Assembly (NCBI RefSeq): GCF_024978135.1
Contig: NZ_JANTEZ010000005.1
Coordinates: forward strand, 62,001 to 126,000
Direction of reading: 5' to 3'
DNA: 64,000 bases
Source: Herbiconiux gentiana
GTDB lineage: Bacteria; Actinomycetota; Actinomycetes; Actinomycetales; Microbacteriaceae
A program made the translations under genes and the position numbers. This document shows positions 15,584 through 23,800 of this stretch, in pieces. Positions within the stretch are counted from its first letter, which is position 1. Each line of letters begins with the position of its first letter. Under the pieces are notes generated by a model. That model ran no database searches. It was not told where the DNA came from and worked only from the letters and a program-made list of their open reading frames with translations.

Positions 15584-16660
15584 ATGCCGTCCTCCTCCGC
15601 TCCCCTCAGTGCTGACTCCTCGATCGCCACCTGGCTCGAGCATCCGGTCGGCGGGCCCTTGATCCGCGAACTGCTGGCGCAGGGCGGGCAGGACGCCGAC
15701 GCGCTGCGGCCCGTGCGGCGCCTCGCGCTGAAGCGGCTCGTGGCGCTGAGCCGCGGGCAGTTCCCCGCGGAGCTCGTGGACCAGCTCGTCGCCCGGGCCG
15801 CCGCCGGCGAGGTGCCGGGCGGCACGCCGGGCGGCGACGTGAGTGGCACCACCGAGCACGCAGTCAGCGAACAGGGCCCCGTGCCCGTCGAGCTGCCCGA
15901 GTGGACCGAACGCCTCGACGCCGGCCGCTTCGCCGGCCAGACGGTCGTCGTCACCGGCGCCGGGTCTGGTATCGGCCGCGCCACCGCCTCCCGCATCGCC
16001 CGGGAGGGCGGCCGGGTGATCGCCGTCGACATCTCGGCCGAACGCCTCGATGACTTCGTCGCGTCGCTGCCGGAGGCCGACGTCACGCCGGTCGCGGGCG
16101 ACATCACCTCCGACGAGGCCATCGCCGCGATCGTGTCGGCCGCGGGCCAGCGCATCGACTGTCTCGCGAACGTGGCCGGGATCATGGACGACATGACCCC
16201 GGTGGGCGACGTCACCGACGAGGTCTGGAACCGCGTCTTCGCCATCAACGTCACGGGCACGATGAAGCTGACCCGTGCGGTGGTTCCGGTGATGCTCGCC
16301 CAGGGCAAGGGCGCGATCGTGAACGTCGCATCCGAGGCGGCCCTCCGCGGTTCGGCCGCCGGGGCCGCCTACACCGCCTCGAAGCACGCGGTCGCCGGGC
16401 TGACCAAGTCGACGGCGTTCATGTACGGGCCCTCCGGCATCCGCACGAACGCGGTGGCGCCCGGCCCGACGATCACGAACATCGAGGCGCGGTTTGCCTC
16501 ACCGCTCGGGGCCGAACGGGTGCGCCAGGCCATGGCGATCCTGCCCGATGCGGTCGAGGCGGATGCCCTGGCCGCCTCGATCACGTTCCTGCTGTCCGAC
16601 GACGGGGTGAACGTCAACGGCGTCATCCTCCCCTCCGACGGAGGCTGGTCGGCGGCCTGA
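15584..16660 (+). CDS. SDR family oxidoreductase with N-terminal extension
   Basis: A 358-residue protein. The C-terminal 245 residues are a classical SDR: TGAGSGIG at 124-131, a CLANVAG motif, the catalytic YTASK, and the ending DDGVNVNGVILPSDGGWS usual for the family. Ahead of it is an unusual 110-residue region (from about STSIATWLEHPVGG-like sequence at 14-24 to residue 110) that is helical and not part of SDR enzymes. The ATG at 15584 has only a weak ribosome site. Its divergent TetR neighbour and the shared palindrome indicate inducible expression. Substrate unknown. Confidence 0.85.
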   Translation: MPSSSAPLSADSSIATWLEHPVGGPLIRELLAQGGQDADALRPVRRLALKRLVALSRGQFPAELVDQLVARAAAGEVPGGTPGGDVSGTTEHAVSEQGPVPVELPEWTERLDAGRFAGQTVVVTGAGSGIGRATASRIAREGGRVIAVDISAERLDDFVASLPEADVTPVAGDITSDEAIAAIVSAAGQRIDCLANVAGIMDDMTPVGDVTDEVWNRVFAINVTGTMKLTRAVVPVMLAQGKGAIVNVASEAALRGSAAGAAYTASKHAVAGLTKSTAFMYGPSGIRTNAVAPGPTITNIEARFASPLGAERVRQAMAILPDAVEADALAASITFLLSDDGVNVNGVILPSDGGWSAA

Positions 16661-16697
16661 CCCTGGCCACCCGGCCCTGGCCACCCGGCCCCGCGCA

Positions 16698-16757
16698 ATC
16701 GAGTTGCCGCTATCCGCCCTAAAAGGCGCGTTTTGGGGCGGATCGGGGCAACTCGAT
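16698..16757. terminator. Nested inverted repeat between convergent genes
   Basis: ATCGAGTTGCC (16698-16708) pairs with 16747-16757, and inside it ATCCGCC (16712-16718) pairs with 16737-16743; the tip contains AAAA and TTTT that can also pair. It lies between the convergent SDR and glycosyltransferase genes and can fold from either strand. A 14-bp direct duplication (CCCTGGCCACCCGG, twice) stands just upstream. Confidence 0.6.
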
Positions 16758-16782
16758 CGCGAGAGGCGGGGGCGGAAGCCGC

Positions 16783-17496
16783 TCAGTCGACGAGACGGCG
16801 GAGGAAGCCCGCGAAGCCGCCCGAGGTGCGCCCGTCGAGGCGGTCGGACGTGACCGCCACCCCGTCGACCGTCGCGATGCGCCCGCCGGCGGGCTCGGCC
16901 CCGCTCGACTCCAGCCCCTCGATCGCGCGCACGAGCTCCTCGTCCTCCCCGAGCCGGATCGGCGGGAACCCGCCCGCCCGCAGGTACGCATCCGCCCGCA
17001 CGCCGAGGTTCGCCCCGTAGACGTGCCGCACGCCGTCGTCGTCGTGCGCCCGGTGCCAGGCGGCGAGGGCCTCGGGCGGCAGGGTGTCGCCCCGCGGCTC
17101 GACCCGCCCGAGCCCGACGTAGGCGCCCGACTGCGCCACCGAGAAGTGGTCGATCAGCCAGTCGGCGGGCACGACAGTGTCGGCGTCGGTGGTGCAGATC
17201 CACTGCTCGTCGGGCCGGTCGAAGCCGGCGAGGGCGTGCCGCACGCCGATGCCTCGGGCCTGCCCCACGTTGCCGGCGGTCGACTCGAGCACGGTCACGG
17301 CGTCGCCGAACGACTCGGCCACGTCGATCGAGTTGTCCACGCAGGCGTCGAGCACCACGACCACCCGGCAGCGCACGAGCGGCGTCGGGTCGAGGTGCAG
17401 CAGCGCCTTGCGGCTCGCCAGCACCGCGCGGATGCACTCCCCGAGCGACTCCTCCTCGTCCCGCGCCGGGATCACGACGTCGATCGCCCCGATCAT
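16783..17496 (-). CDS. Family 2 glycosyltransferase
   Basis: A 237-residue GT-A fold glycosyltransferase. It starts IDVVIPARDEEESLGECI, and has VVVVLDACVDNS and the DXD-type CTTDADTVVPADW near the middle, then a family-like RLGEDEELVRAI motif. No membrane segment is visible, so it is cytosolic or peripheral. The ATG overlaps the stop of the upstream PIG-L/methyltransferase gene (ATGA), making it the last gene of a three-gene coupled operon. The sugar donor and acceptor cannot be read from sequence. Confidence 0.88.
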   Translation of the reverse strand: MIGAIDVVIPARDEEESLGECIRAVLASRKALLHLDPTPLVRCRVVVVLDACVDNSIDVAESFGDAVTVLESTAGNVGQARGIGVRHALAGFDRPDEQWICTTDADTVVPADWLIDHFSVAQSGAYVGLGRVEPRGDTLPPEALAAWHRAHDDDGVRHVYGANLGVRADAYLRAGGFPPIRLGEDEELVRAIEGLESSGAEPAGGRIATVDGVAVTSDRLDGRTSGGFAGFLRRLVD

Positions 17497-19031
17497 GCGA
17501 GCCCCTCCCGCGCGGCGATCGAGACGGCCGGTGGGCGCACGACGACATCGAGCACGAAGTCCTCCTCCAGGTGGCGGGCGAGCCGCACGAAATCGGGTCG
17601 CCGCTCGAGTACGGCGTGCACGTCGTCGCCGGTCAGCGCCCGGTCGACGATGGTGTGCCGCCAGTGGCAGAGCACGAGGGCCCCGTCGGGGGCGAGGGCG
17701 GTCGCGATCCGGTCGAACAGGTCGGTGAGCGACGCCGGGTCGAGGTAGTAGCCGACCTCCGAGACGACCACGAGGTCGAAGGTGCCGGCCGGCCAGTCGG
17801 CGGGCACGGTCATCCGCTCGAACGAGGCCTGCGGCAGGTCGGCATTGCGGTTGCGCGCTCGCGCCAAAGCCACCTCCGAGACGTCGACGCCGACGAAGCG
17901 AACGGATGCCCGACCCGCCAGCTCCCGCGAGAGCACCCCCGTCGAGGTGCCGACCTCGAGCACCTCCCGGTACCGCCGGTCGGGCAGGCTCGCGAGCAGG
18001 ATCGCCCGCTTGCGCTGCTCGTACCAGCGCGACTCGAAGCCCCACGGGTCGGCGGCCGATTCGTGCAGCGCGTCGAAGTAGCGGGCGGCGGTGTGGTTCT
18101 CGTGCTGAGGCTCCGGCTCGGCCGGCAGCCCCGCCGGCAGCTCGGCCGGCACCTCGACGAACAGCTCGAACGGCCGCTCGAAGTGGGCGAGCATGCCCGG
18201 ATGCAGCAGCACCTCGTCACCCGCCCGGTCGCTCAGCGGCTCGACCTGGCTGCGGTGCACGGCGAGCGCCGCCCGCTTCGCCGCGAGGGTCTCGTCGTCG
18301 AGCGGCACGCGCACGAGGGCGTCCCACGGCACCTCGGCGCCGTCGGGTGCGCCCCAGTGCCACAGCCACACGGGGTAGGCGAGGCTCCGGATGCGCGACC
18401 CGCCCGGCTCGTCGGCGAGCTGCCGCACGGCGTCGGCCACCGCCTCGGCGGCGGCCTCGTGGTCGGGGTGCCGGTCGCCGCCCCACGGTGCGACGAACCA
18501 CGTGGACGCGACGGGCGCCCCGCCGGGGCCCGAGCCCTCGAGAGGCGCCGCGGCTGAGCCCGCGCCGTCGGCGGCCGACGCGACCCCGGCCGGGCCAGCG
18601 CCGCTGCCGCGCACCGCGGCGAGCAGCGCCTCCGTCAGCGCCTCGCGGTGCGGGGCCTCGCCGAGCCGGCCGTCGGGCGCCCGCAGGAACGCGACCGTCG
18701 CCCCCGGATCCACCGCCGCGACCGCCGCCGCAGTCTCCGCCTCGCGCAGCCGGGCGAGCTCCGAGGGCCGATGCGTCGTCGACCCAGGGTGCGACGCCTC
18801 CCCCGAGGTCGCGACGAGCACCGTCGTGCGCACCCCGGCGGCGTACGCCCGGGCGAGCAGGCCGGCCGCCCCGAGCGTCTCGTCGTCCGGATGCGCCGCC
18901 ACCACCACGAGGTGCCCGAGCTCCGCCAGCTCCCCTACGCCGATCTCGCGCAGCGCACCGCCCCGCGCGGCGAACGCCTCGGCCCACCGCTCCTCGGCGG
19001 TGCCGTCGTCGTGGTGCGTGTAACCCGTCAT
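17493..19031 (-). CDS. PIG-L deacetylase fused to a class I SAM methyltransferase
   Basis: A 512-residue two-domain enzyme. The N-terminal half is a PIG-L/LmbE zinc deacetylase: AAHPDDETLG (zinc His and Asp) and, after an Ala/Gly-rich insert, HPDHEAA. The C-terminal 200 residues are a NodS-like methyltransferase with VLEVGTSTGVLSREL as the SAM loop and VVVSEVGYYL further on. PIG-L enzymes remove acetyl groups from N-acetyl sugars, as in mycothiol and GPI pathways; a linked methyltransferase suggests the freed amine or another group is then methylated. Start and stop both overlap the neighbouring genes as ATGA. Confidence 0.88.
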   Translation of the reverse strand: MTGYTHHDDGTAEERWAEAFAARGGALREIGVGELAELGHLVVVAAHPDDETLGAAGLLARAYAAGVRTTVLVATSGEASHPGSTTHRPSELARLREAETAAAVAAVDPGATVAFLRAPDGRLGEAPHREALTEALLAAVRGSGAGPAGVASAADGAGSAAAPLEGSGPGGAPVASTWFVAPWGGDRHPDHEAAAEAVADAVRQLADEPGGSRIRSLAYPVWLWHWGAPDGAEVPWDALVRVPLDDETLAAKRAALAVHRSQVEPLSDRAGDEVLLHPGMLAHFERPFELFVEVPAELPAGLPAEPEPQHENHTAARYFDALHESAADPWGFESRWYEQRKRAILLASLPDRRYREVLEVGTSTGVLSRELAGRASVRFVGVDVSEVALARARNRNADLPQASFERMTVPADWPAGTFDLVVVSEVGYYLDPASLTDLFDRIATALAPDGALVLCHWRHTIVDRALTGDDVHAVLERRPDFVRLARHLEEDFVLDVVVRPPAVSIAAREGLA

Positions 19032-20107
19032 GCCGCCCCCACCTCGGACGAGCCCACGGTCTCGCGCTCGACCAGCAGCCGCCCGAGCCGCGCGAGGTCG
19101 CGGTCGCCGTGATCCTGCAGCAGGTACAGCTCGAGGTCGGCCACCCGGGCCGCGTACCCGGCGTCGAGCGCGAGCGGAGCCGGCCCGAGGGCGTGGGCCG
19201 CCTCCCGCAGCACGAGCTCGCCGGCACCGCGCACGACGCTGCGCACCTCCTGCGCGAGGATCCGCGCCTCCGCGCGATCCAGCCCGCCCCCGTCGATCCG
19301 CGCCGCCGCCCCGGCGAGCACCGCCCGTGCCGCGTTGAGCGCTGCGGCGCACCGCCCGGCGTGCAGCTCGCTCAGCTCGCCCGGGCGCCGGGCCGCGGCG
19401 TCGAGCACCCGCCGCCCGATCCCCACCGCTCCGCCGAACCAGCACGCCGCGACCCCGATGCCGCCCCACTCGAAACCGTCCCGCTCGAGGTACCATCCCG
19501 CCGCCCCCACGGGCACCGCCGCCACCGCGTCGAAGTCCACCGGCCCGCTCGGCACGGTCGGCATCCCGCGGGCGACCCAGGCCTCCGGATGCACGACCAT
19601 CCCTCCGCGTCCGAGCGCCACCGCGAACAGCCGCCGGGTACCGCCGCCGTCGGGCCCGTCGACGTGGGCGGTCACCAGCGCGTGGCTCAGGTCGCCGGCG
19701 AGGGAGCACCAGGGCTTGGTCCCGCTCAGGGTCCAGCCCCGGGCATCCTGAACCGCCGTCAGGCGCACCCCGGGAGCCTCGGCCGCGAAGACACCCCAGG
19801 TGCTCGAGTCATCGACGCCCACCGCGCCCAGGTCGACGTCGTCGGGGCACTCGGCCAGCACGGCGAGCGCGTCGAGGTGCGGCTCGACGACCCGCGCCAC
19901 GGTCACGTCGGCGGCACCGAGCGTCGCGAGCGTCTCGAGGTACTGCACGGTGCGGCCGCGACCGGGCCCCGGCGACGCGGCACCCACCTCCCGCGCGAGC
20001 CGCAGCGCGGCCGCGACGTCGACGGCCGCGAGCGCCGCCGACGCGAAGAGCCCGTCGAGGCCCGCGTCGCCTCCGGGTCGAGCGTCGAGCGTCACTCCCT
20101 CGTGCAT
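19028..20107 (-). CDS. Acyl-CoA dehydrogenase-like flavoprotein
   Basis: A 359-residue protein with the acyl-CoA dehydrogenase fold: helical N-terminus, a middle beta domain (GVRLTAVQDARGWTLSGTKPWCSLAGDLSHALVTA) and a helical C-terminus ending LYLLQDHGDRDLARLGRLL. It is shorter than usual and the common catalytic glutamate region is hard to find, so it may be an oxidase or monooxygenase variant. GGGGAGG precedes the ATG. It is the first gene of the coupled trio with the PIG-L/methyltransferase and the glycosyltransferase, which places it in a small-molecule or glycoconjugate pathway rather than in fatty-acid breakdown. Confidence 0.78.
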   Translation of the reverse strand: MHEGVTLDARPGGDAGLDGLFASAALAAVDVAAALRLAREVGAASPGPGRGRTVQYLETLATLGAADVTVARVVEPHLDALAVLAECPDDVDLGAVGVDDSSTWGVFAAEAPGVRLTAVQDARGWTLSGTKPWCSLAGDLSHALVTAHVDGPDGGGTRRLFAVALGRGGMVVHPEAWVARGMPTVPSGPVDFDAVAAVPVGAAGWYLERDGFEWGGIGVAACWFGGAVGIGRRVLDAAARRPGELSELHAGRCAAALNAARAVLAGAAARIDGGGLDRAEARILAQEVRSVVRGAGELVLREAAHALGPAPLALDAGYAARVADLELYLLQDHGDRDLARLGRLLVERETVGSSEVGAA

Positions 20108-20215
20108 GCCTCCGCCTCCCCTGTCCGTGCCTCGGCTTCCATCGAACCCCGATCGGGCCCGAGCCGGTAGGCCGCCCTCAGCACCCGTGCAGCCGAAGCC
20201 ACCCCGGGGCGGCCC

Positions 20216-20869
20216 CTAGCGCTCCGGCAGGCGGATGACCGTGGTCAGGTCGACCAGGTGCGGCTCGGGCGGTGCCGAGCCGAAACCGAACCGCACGGGC
20301 GGGTCGAGCGCCGCGAAGGCGCCGAGCGGCTGTCCGTCGACACTCGCCTCCGCCCAGGCGAGGCGCCGCATCGTGGTCACCCCGTAGTACTCGAGGCGCC
20401 CGTGACCGGCCGAGCCTGCGGTGTGCACACCCGGCACCAGACGCGAGGCGATCGGGTCGATCATGCTGAGCCAGCGCACGTCGCTCGCGAGCCGTCGCGG
20501 CACCGAGCGCAGCAGCCGCCCGAGCGGGGGCACGTCACCGACCGCGATGCGCGCAGTGAGCGCGGAGCCGCCCTCGCCCGCCCGCACCGCCAGCCCGCCC
20601 TCGATGCGCCGCCACGAGACGGGCACCACGCGCACCTCGTCGAAGGAGTAGGTCTCCGAGACGAACGCGGCGACAGTCTCGGTGGGCGCCAGCAGGGTGC
20701 GGTGCCCCGCCGCGTCCTCCAGCATCGCGTCGGCGAAGTGCCCGAACGGCGACCGCTCCCACATCCCCACCACGACCCGGGTGCCGGATGCGCTGCCGAA
20801 CCCCGCGATGCGGCCCTCGAACCTCAGCCCGCCGCCCCGCGCGGCACCCGCACCCGTCGCTCGTCCCAT
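20216..20869 (-). CDS. Conserved hypothetical protein
   Basis: A 217-residue protein I do not recognise. It is soluble, with alternating beta-like segments, one notable motif GHGRLEYYGVTTMRRLAWAE and a C-terminal PHLVDLTTVIRLPER. No signal peptide or membrane segment is visible. The start is set at the ATG with TACGCT six bases upstream, giving a leaderless mRNA; the frame is open for 220 further codons but only as antisense or shadow of the XRE gene. It lies downstream of an XRE-cupin gene on the same strand but has its own promoter. Confidence 0.65.
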   Translation of the reverse strand: MGRATGAGAARGGGLRFEGRIAGFGSASGTRVVVGMWERSPFGHFADAMLEDAAGHRTLLAPTETVAAFVSETYSFDEVRVVPVSWRRIEGGLAVRAGEGGSALTARIAVGDVPPLGRLLRSVPRRLASDVRWLSMIDPIASRLVPGVHTAGSAGHGRLEYYGVTTMRRLAWAEASVDGQPLGAFAALDPPVRFGFGSAPPEPHLVDLTTVIRLPER

Positions 20870-20875
20870 GCCCCG

Positions 20876-20881
20876 AGCGTA
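20876..20881 (-). promoter_or_regulatory. -10 box of a leaderless promoter (TACGCT, minus strand)
   Basis: TACGCT six bases before the ATG at 20869, with no ribosome binding site; it decides the start of the hypothetical gene. Confidence 0.55.
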
Positions 20882-20925
20882 CGCGGCGCGGAGCGCCACG
20901 GCACCGAGCGCAGCAGTCGCCCGAG

Positions 20926-21519
20926 TCAGCGACCGGCGCGGCGGTCGGGCTCGGTCTGCGCCCGCACGTGGATGCGCTCCCCGTCGCGGCTGAAGATGCA
21001 CATCAGCTCCACCGGCTCGTCGTCGGCGCAGCCCAGCCAGTGCGGCACCCGCGTGGCGAACTCCGCCGCCTCCCCTTCGGCCAGAACCAGATCGTGGTCG
21101 CCGAGCAGCAGGCGCAGCCGGCCGCTCAGCACGTAGACCCACTCGAAGCCCTCGTGCGTGCGCAGGCTGATCTCCTCGGGTGTCGGTCGGAGCGTCATGC
21201 GCACGGTCTGCATCGGCGAGCTCTCCCGCGAGAGCAGCTCCATCGTGCGACCGGGCCGGTGCTCGTGGCGCCCCGCCACCCGGGGGTCGGGCACCGAATC
21301 GGTCGCCAGCTCGTCGATCGTCACCTCGAGCGCCGCCGCCAGCGGGATCAGCAGCTCGAGGTTCGGCTGCCGCTTCCCCGACTCCAGGCGCGAGATGGTG
21401 CTGGCCGAGATGCCGGTCGCGGCCCCCAGCGCGGCGAGCGTCACCGACCGCGCCGATCGCACGGCGCGCAGCCTCGCGCCGATGCGTGCGCCCTGCGACT
21501 CGGTGACCACGTGCCCCAT
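20926..21519 (-). CDS. XRE-family regulator with C-terminal cupin domain
   Basis: A 197-residue one-component regulator. Residues 10-75 are an XRE helix-turn-helix (VTLAALGAATGISASTISRLESGKRQPNLELL). A linker leads to a cupin barrel (EGFEWVYVLSGRLRLLLGDHDLVLAEGEAAEF and PHWLGCADDEPVEL) that probably binds a small ligand. Such HTH-cupin proteins control amino-acid, polyamine or antibiotic genes. The ATG follows a TACGGT box by 14 bases, and this box overlaps the -10 of the divergent small gene. The likely target is itself and the divergent 83-residue gene. Confidence 0.88.
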   Translation of the reverse strand: MGHVVTESQGARIGARLRAVRSARSVTLAALGAATGISASTISRLESGKRQPNLELLIPLAAALEVTIDELATDSVPDPRVAGRHEHRPGRTMELLSRESSPMQTVRMTLRPTPEEISLRTHEGFEWVYVLSGRLRLLLGDHDLVLAEGEAAEFATRVPHWLGCADDEPVELMCIFSRDGERIHVRAQTEPDRRAGR

Positions 21520-21533
21520 CCTGCCGCACCCCG

Positions 21534-21543
21534 ACCGTAGGCT
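21534..21543. promoter_or_regulatory. Two overlapping divergent -10 boxes
   Basis: TAGGCT on the plus strand (21538-21543), six bases before the ATG at 21550, shares two bases with TACGGT on the minus strand (21534-21539), the likely -10 of the XRE gene. RNA polymerase can probably occupy only one at a time. Confidence 0.5.
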
Positions 21544-21549
21544 CGACGC

Positions 21550-21801
21550 ATGACCGACCACGACGACATCCCGCGCCCGAGCGAAGAGCAGCTCGACGCC
21601 TCCGAGCACACCGAGAAGCGCACCATCGACGGCGAGGCCCGCTACTACGTCAAAGACCTCGAGAAGCACCTCAAGGCCTGGGGTCACCCGAACCCCGACG
21701 GCCTCGTGGCCTACTTCACGCCCGACGGGAAGTTCCACGCGCAGGGTGTCGACCGCGAGAACCAGCTGCGTCTGATCGGGGCGCTGGGCGGCGTCGCCTG
21801 A
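21550..21801 (+). CDS. Small acidic hypothetical protein
   Basis: An 83-residue soluble protein, acidic at its N-terminus, with the core GEARYYVKDLEKHLKAWGHPNPDGLVAYFTPDGKFHAQG. I cannot assign a family. It has a leaderless promoter shared back-to-back with the XRE-cupin gene. Codon use is like that of its neighbours, so it is a real gene. It could be a target of the XRE regulator. Confidence 0.7.
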   Translation: MTDHDDIPRPSEEQLDASEHTEKRTIDGEARYYVKDLEKHLKAWGHPNPDGLVAYFTPDGKFHAQGVDRENQLRLIGALGGVA

Positions 21802-21812
21802 CCCGTGCCGGT

Positions 21813-21827
21813 TTGCCATCTCGGCAA
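21813..21827. promoter_or_regulatory. Small dyad TTGCC-N5-GGCAA
   Basis: TTGCC and GGCAA separated by five bases lie 41 bases before the start of the flavoprotein gene. Possible operator; weak evidence on its own. Confidence 0.3.
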
Positions 21828-21867
21828 TCCACTGTGCCAGAAGCGGATGCTCGGCGAGGCTCGAGGC

Positions 21868-22821
21868 ATGGATGAGACGCAGTTCGATGTGATCGTGGTC
21901 GGCGGCGGAGCCGCCGGCCTGAACGCCGCCCTGGTGCTGGCCCGCTCCCGCCGGAGGGTGGTGGTGGTCGACGCCGGAGAGCCGCGCAACCGCTTCACCT
22001 CCCACATGCACGGCTTCCTCAGCCGCGACGGCTTCGACCCCGCCGAGCTGCTGCGGATCGGCCGGGAGGAGGTGCGGGGCTACGGCGCCGTCGTCGTCGA
22101 CGGACGGGCCGTGGGCGCGACCGGGAGCGTCGGCGCCTTCGAGGTCACGGTCCAGGCCTTGGGCGGCGGCGCTCCCCGCGTCCTCCGCGGCCGCCGGCTC
22201 GTGATCGCCACCGGCCTCCGCGACGAGCTGCCGCCCATCGAGGGCGTGCAGGAGCAGTGGGGCCGCGGCGCCGTCGCCTGCCCGTACTGCGACGGCTGGG
22301 AGGCGCGCGACTCGCGGGTCGTCGTGATCGCCGCCTCGGCCCGCTCCGCCCATCAGGCCGAGCTGATGCGCCAGCTGAGCGACGACGTGACGATCGTCGG
22401 CCGGGTCACCGCCGAGCTCGAGACCGAGACGCTCCGCGGTCTCGCAGCACGGGGCATCCGGGTCGGAGACCAGGACGTGGTGCGCGTCGAGCGCGTCGAC
22501 CCCGCCCGCGAACGGCCGCTCCGGCTCACGCTCGAGGACGGCAGCACGCTCGAGGCCGACGCCGTCTTCACGGGCGGGGCCCTCGTGCCGAACGACGAGC
22601 TGCTGCGACAGCTCGGCGCCGACACCGTCGCCGGCCCGATGGGCGAGTGGACCGCATCCGACCCCACCGGCCTCAGCTCGGTGCCCGGCGTCTGGGTGGC
22701 GGGCAACTCGGCGAACGCCGGCGCGCTGGTCATCGTGGCCGCGGCATCGGGGCTCACCGCGGCCACGGTGATCAACTACGACCTGGTGCAGGAGGACATC
22801 GCCCTCACCCTGGGTCGCTGA
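21868..22821 (+). CDS. Thioredoxin-reductase-like FAD/NAD(P) oxidoreductase
   Basis: A 317-residue flavoprotein. The FAD-binding GGGAAG is at 12-17, and the redox pair Cys138-Pro-Tyr-Cys141 stands in ACPYCDGWEARD, which fits the thioredoxin-reductase-like group (compare CAVC/CATC in true TrxB). The second Rossmann motif is altered to VIAASARSAHQAE, so it may not use NADPH in the normal way; FAD-only members of this group oxidise dithiols. The start at MDETQFDVIVVGGG gives the FAD motif at its usual distance. GAGGCT stands six bases upstream. Function in thiol redox chemistry is inferred. Confidence 0.85.
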   Translation: MDETQFDVIVVGGGAAGLNAALVLARSRRRVVVVDAGEPRNRFTSHMHGFLSRDGFDPAELLRIGREEVRGYGAVVVDGRAVGATGSVGAFEVTVQALGGGAPRVLRGRRLVIATGLRDELPPIEGVQEQWGRGAVACPYCDGWEARDSRVVVIAASARSAHQAELMRQLSDDVTIVGRVTAELETETLRGLAARGIRVGDQDVVRVERVDPARERPLRLTLEDGSTLEADAVFTGGALVPNDELLRQLGADTVAGPMGEWTASDPTGLSSVPGVWVAGNSANAGALVIVAAASGLTAATVINYDLVQEDIALTLGR

Positions 22822-22831
22822 GCGAGCCCGC

Positions 22832-23656
22832 TCAGCCCTGCGCCAGCACCGACACGTCGTTCCACGTCTCCCACTCCGCGATGCGCCCGGCGTAGTCGGC
22901 CTTCGCGGTCTCGATCGGGGAGCGGCCGAAGAACACCCGCAGCGGCGGCTCGTCGGCGTCGACGATCCGGAGGATCGCCTCGCCGGTCGCGCCAGGGTCG
23001 CCGGGCTCGGCCATGCGCGACTTGCGGGCCTCGGCGGCGGCCTCCTTCACGGCGGCGTAGTCCTCGAGCGGCTCGGCGTGCTTGGCGGATGCTCCGCCCC
23101 AATCGGTGCTGAACCCACCCGGCTCCACCAGCGTCACGTGCACCCCGAACGGAGCGACCTCCTGGGCGAGCGCCTGCGAGAAGCCCTCGAGCGCCCACTT
23201 GGAGGCGTTGTAGATGCCGATGTTCGGGAACGCCGAGATGCCGCCGATCGACGAGACCTGGATGATGTGCCCCGACCCCTGCTCCCGCAGGTAGGGCAGG
23301 GCGGCCTGTGTGATCCAGAGGGCGCCGAACACGTTCGTCTCGAACTGCTCGCGCACCTCCTGCTCGCTCAGCTCCTCGATGAAGCCGAACTGTCCGTAGC
23401 CGGCGTTGTTGATCACGACGTCGAGGCGGCCGAAGAAGTCGTAGGCCTCGGTGACTGCGGCGAAGTCGGCCTCGCGGTCGTTCACGTCGAGCTGGAGGGG
23501 GAGGAATCGGTCGCCGTAGCGGTCGACGAGCTCGGCGAGGGTCGACGTGTCGCGCGCGGTGGCGGCGACGCGGTCTCCCCGCTCGAGGGCGGCGAGCGCC
23601 CACTCGCGGCCGAAACCGCGGGACGCTCCGGTGATGAACCAGGTTTTCTGTGCCAT
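22832..23656 (-). CDS. SDR family oxidoreductase
   Basis: A 274-residue classical SDR: TGASRGFG near residue 9, NNAGYGQFG, Ser in VSSIGG, YNASK, and the ending typical of the group that carries DADEPPLRVFFG. These are often annotated as oxidoreductases acting on ketones with NADPH. The ATG at MAQKTWFITG is the family start; the longer open frame is antisense to the MFS gene. It converges with the flavoprotein gene (10 bases apart) and is divergent from an MFS transporter. Confidence 0.9.
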   Translation of the reverse strand: MAQKTWFITGASRGFGREWALAALERGDRVAATARDTSTLAELVDRYGDRFLPLQLDVNDREADFAAVTEAYDFFGRLDVVINNAGYGQFGFIEELSEQEVREQFETNVFGALWITQAALPYLREQGSGHIIQVSSIGGISAFPNIGIYNASKWALEGFSQALAQEVAPFGVHVTLVEPGGFSTDWGGASAKHAEPLEDYAAVKEAAAEARKSRMAEPGDPGATGEAILRIVDADEPPLRVFFGRSPIETAKADYAGRIAEWETWNDVSVLAQG

Positions 23657-23749
23657 GCGACGAGTCAACACCCGCACGGCCCGAACGCTTCCTTCCGGAG
23701 TCGGGAAGCTGCACCCCTTCTGGGGCAGGTTCCAGACTTCCCCCACCCC

Positions 23750-23755
23750 TAGGCT
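23750..23755 (+). promoter_or_regulatory. -10 box (TAGGCT) of the MFS transporter gene
   Basis: TAGGCT is followed 45 bases later by the ATG at 23801, which has a strong AGGGGGAG ribosome site. A CTGCACCCC/GGGGCAG dyad at about 23709-23728 lies just upstream and could be an operator. Confidence 0.45.
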
Positions 23756-23800
23756 GACGGCAGCCGGGTGCAGCCCGCGGCAGCGACCAGGGGGAGACCG

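Noticed and set aside
16663-16690. 14-bp direct duplication CCCTGGCCACCCGG as a functional repeat
   Set aside because: Only two copies next to a stop codon; a simple local duplication is enough to explain it.
17906-20170. 754-codon plus-strand frame opposite the PIG-L and flavoprotein genes
   Set aside because: Arg/Pro/Ala-rich shadow without motifs; both minus-strand genes are well supported and coupled.
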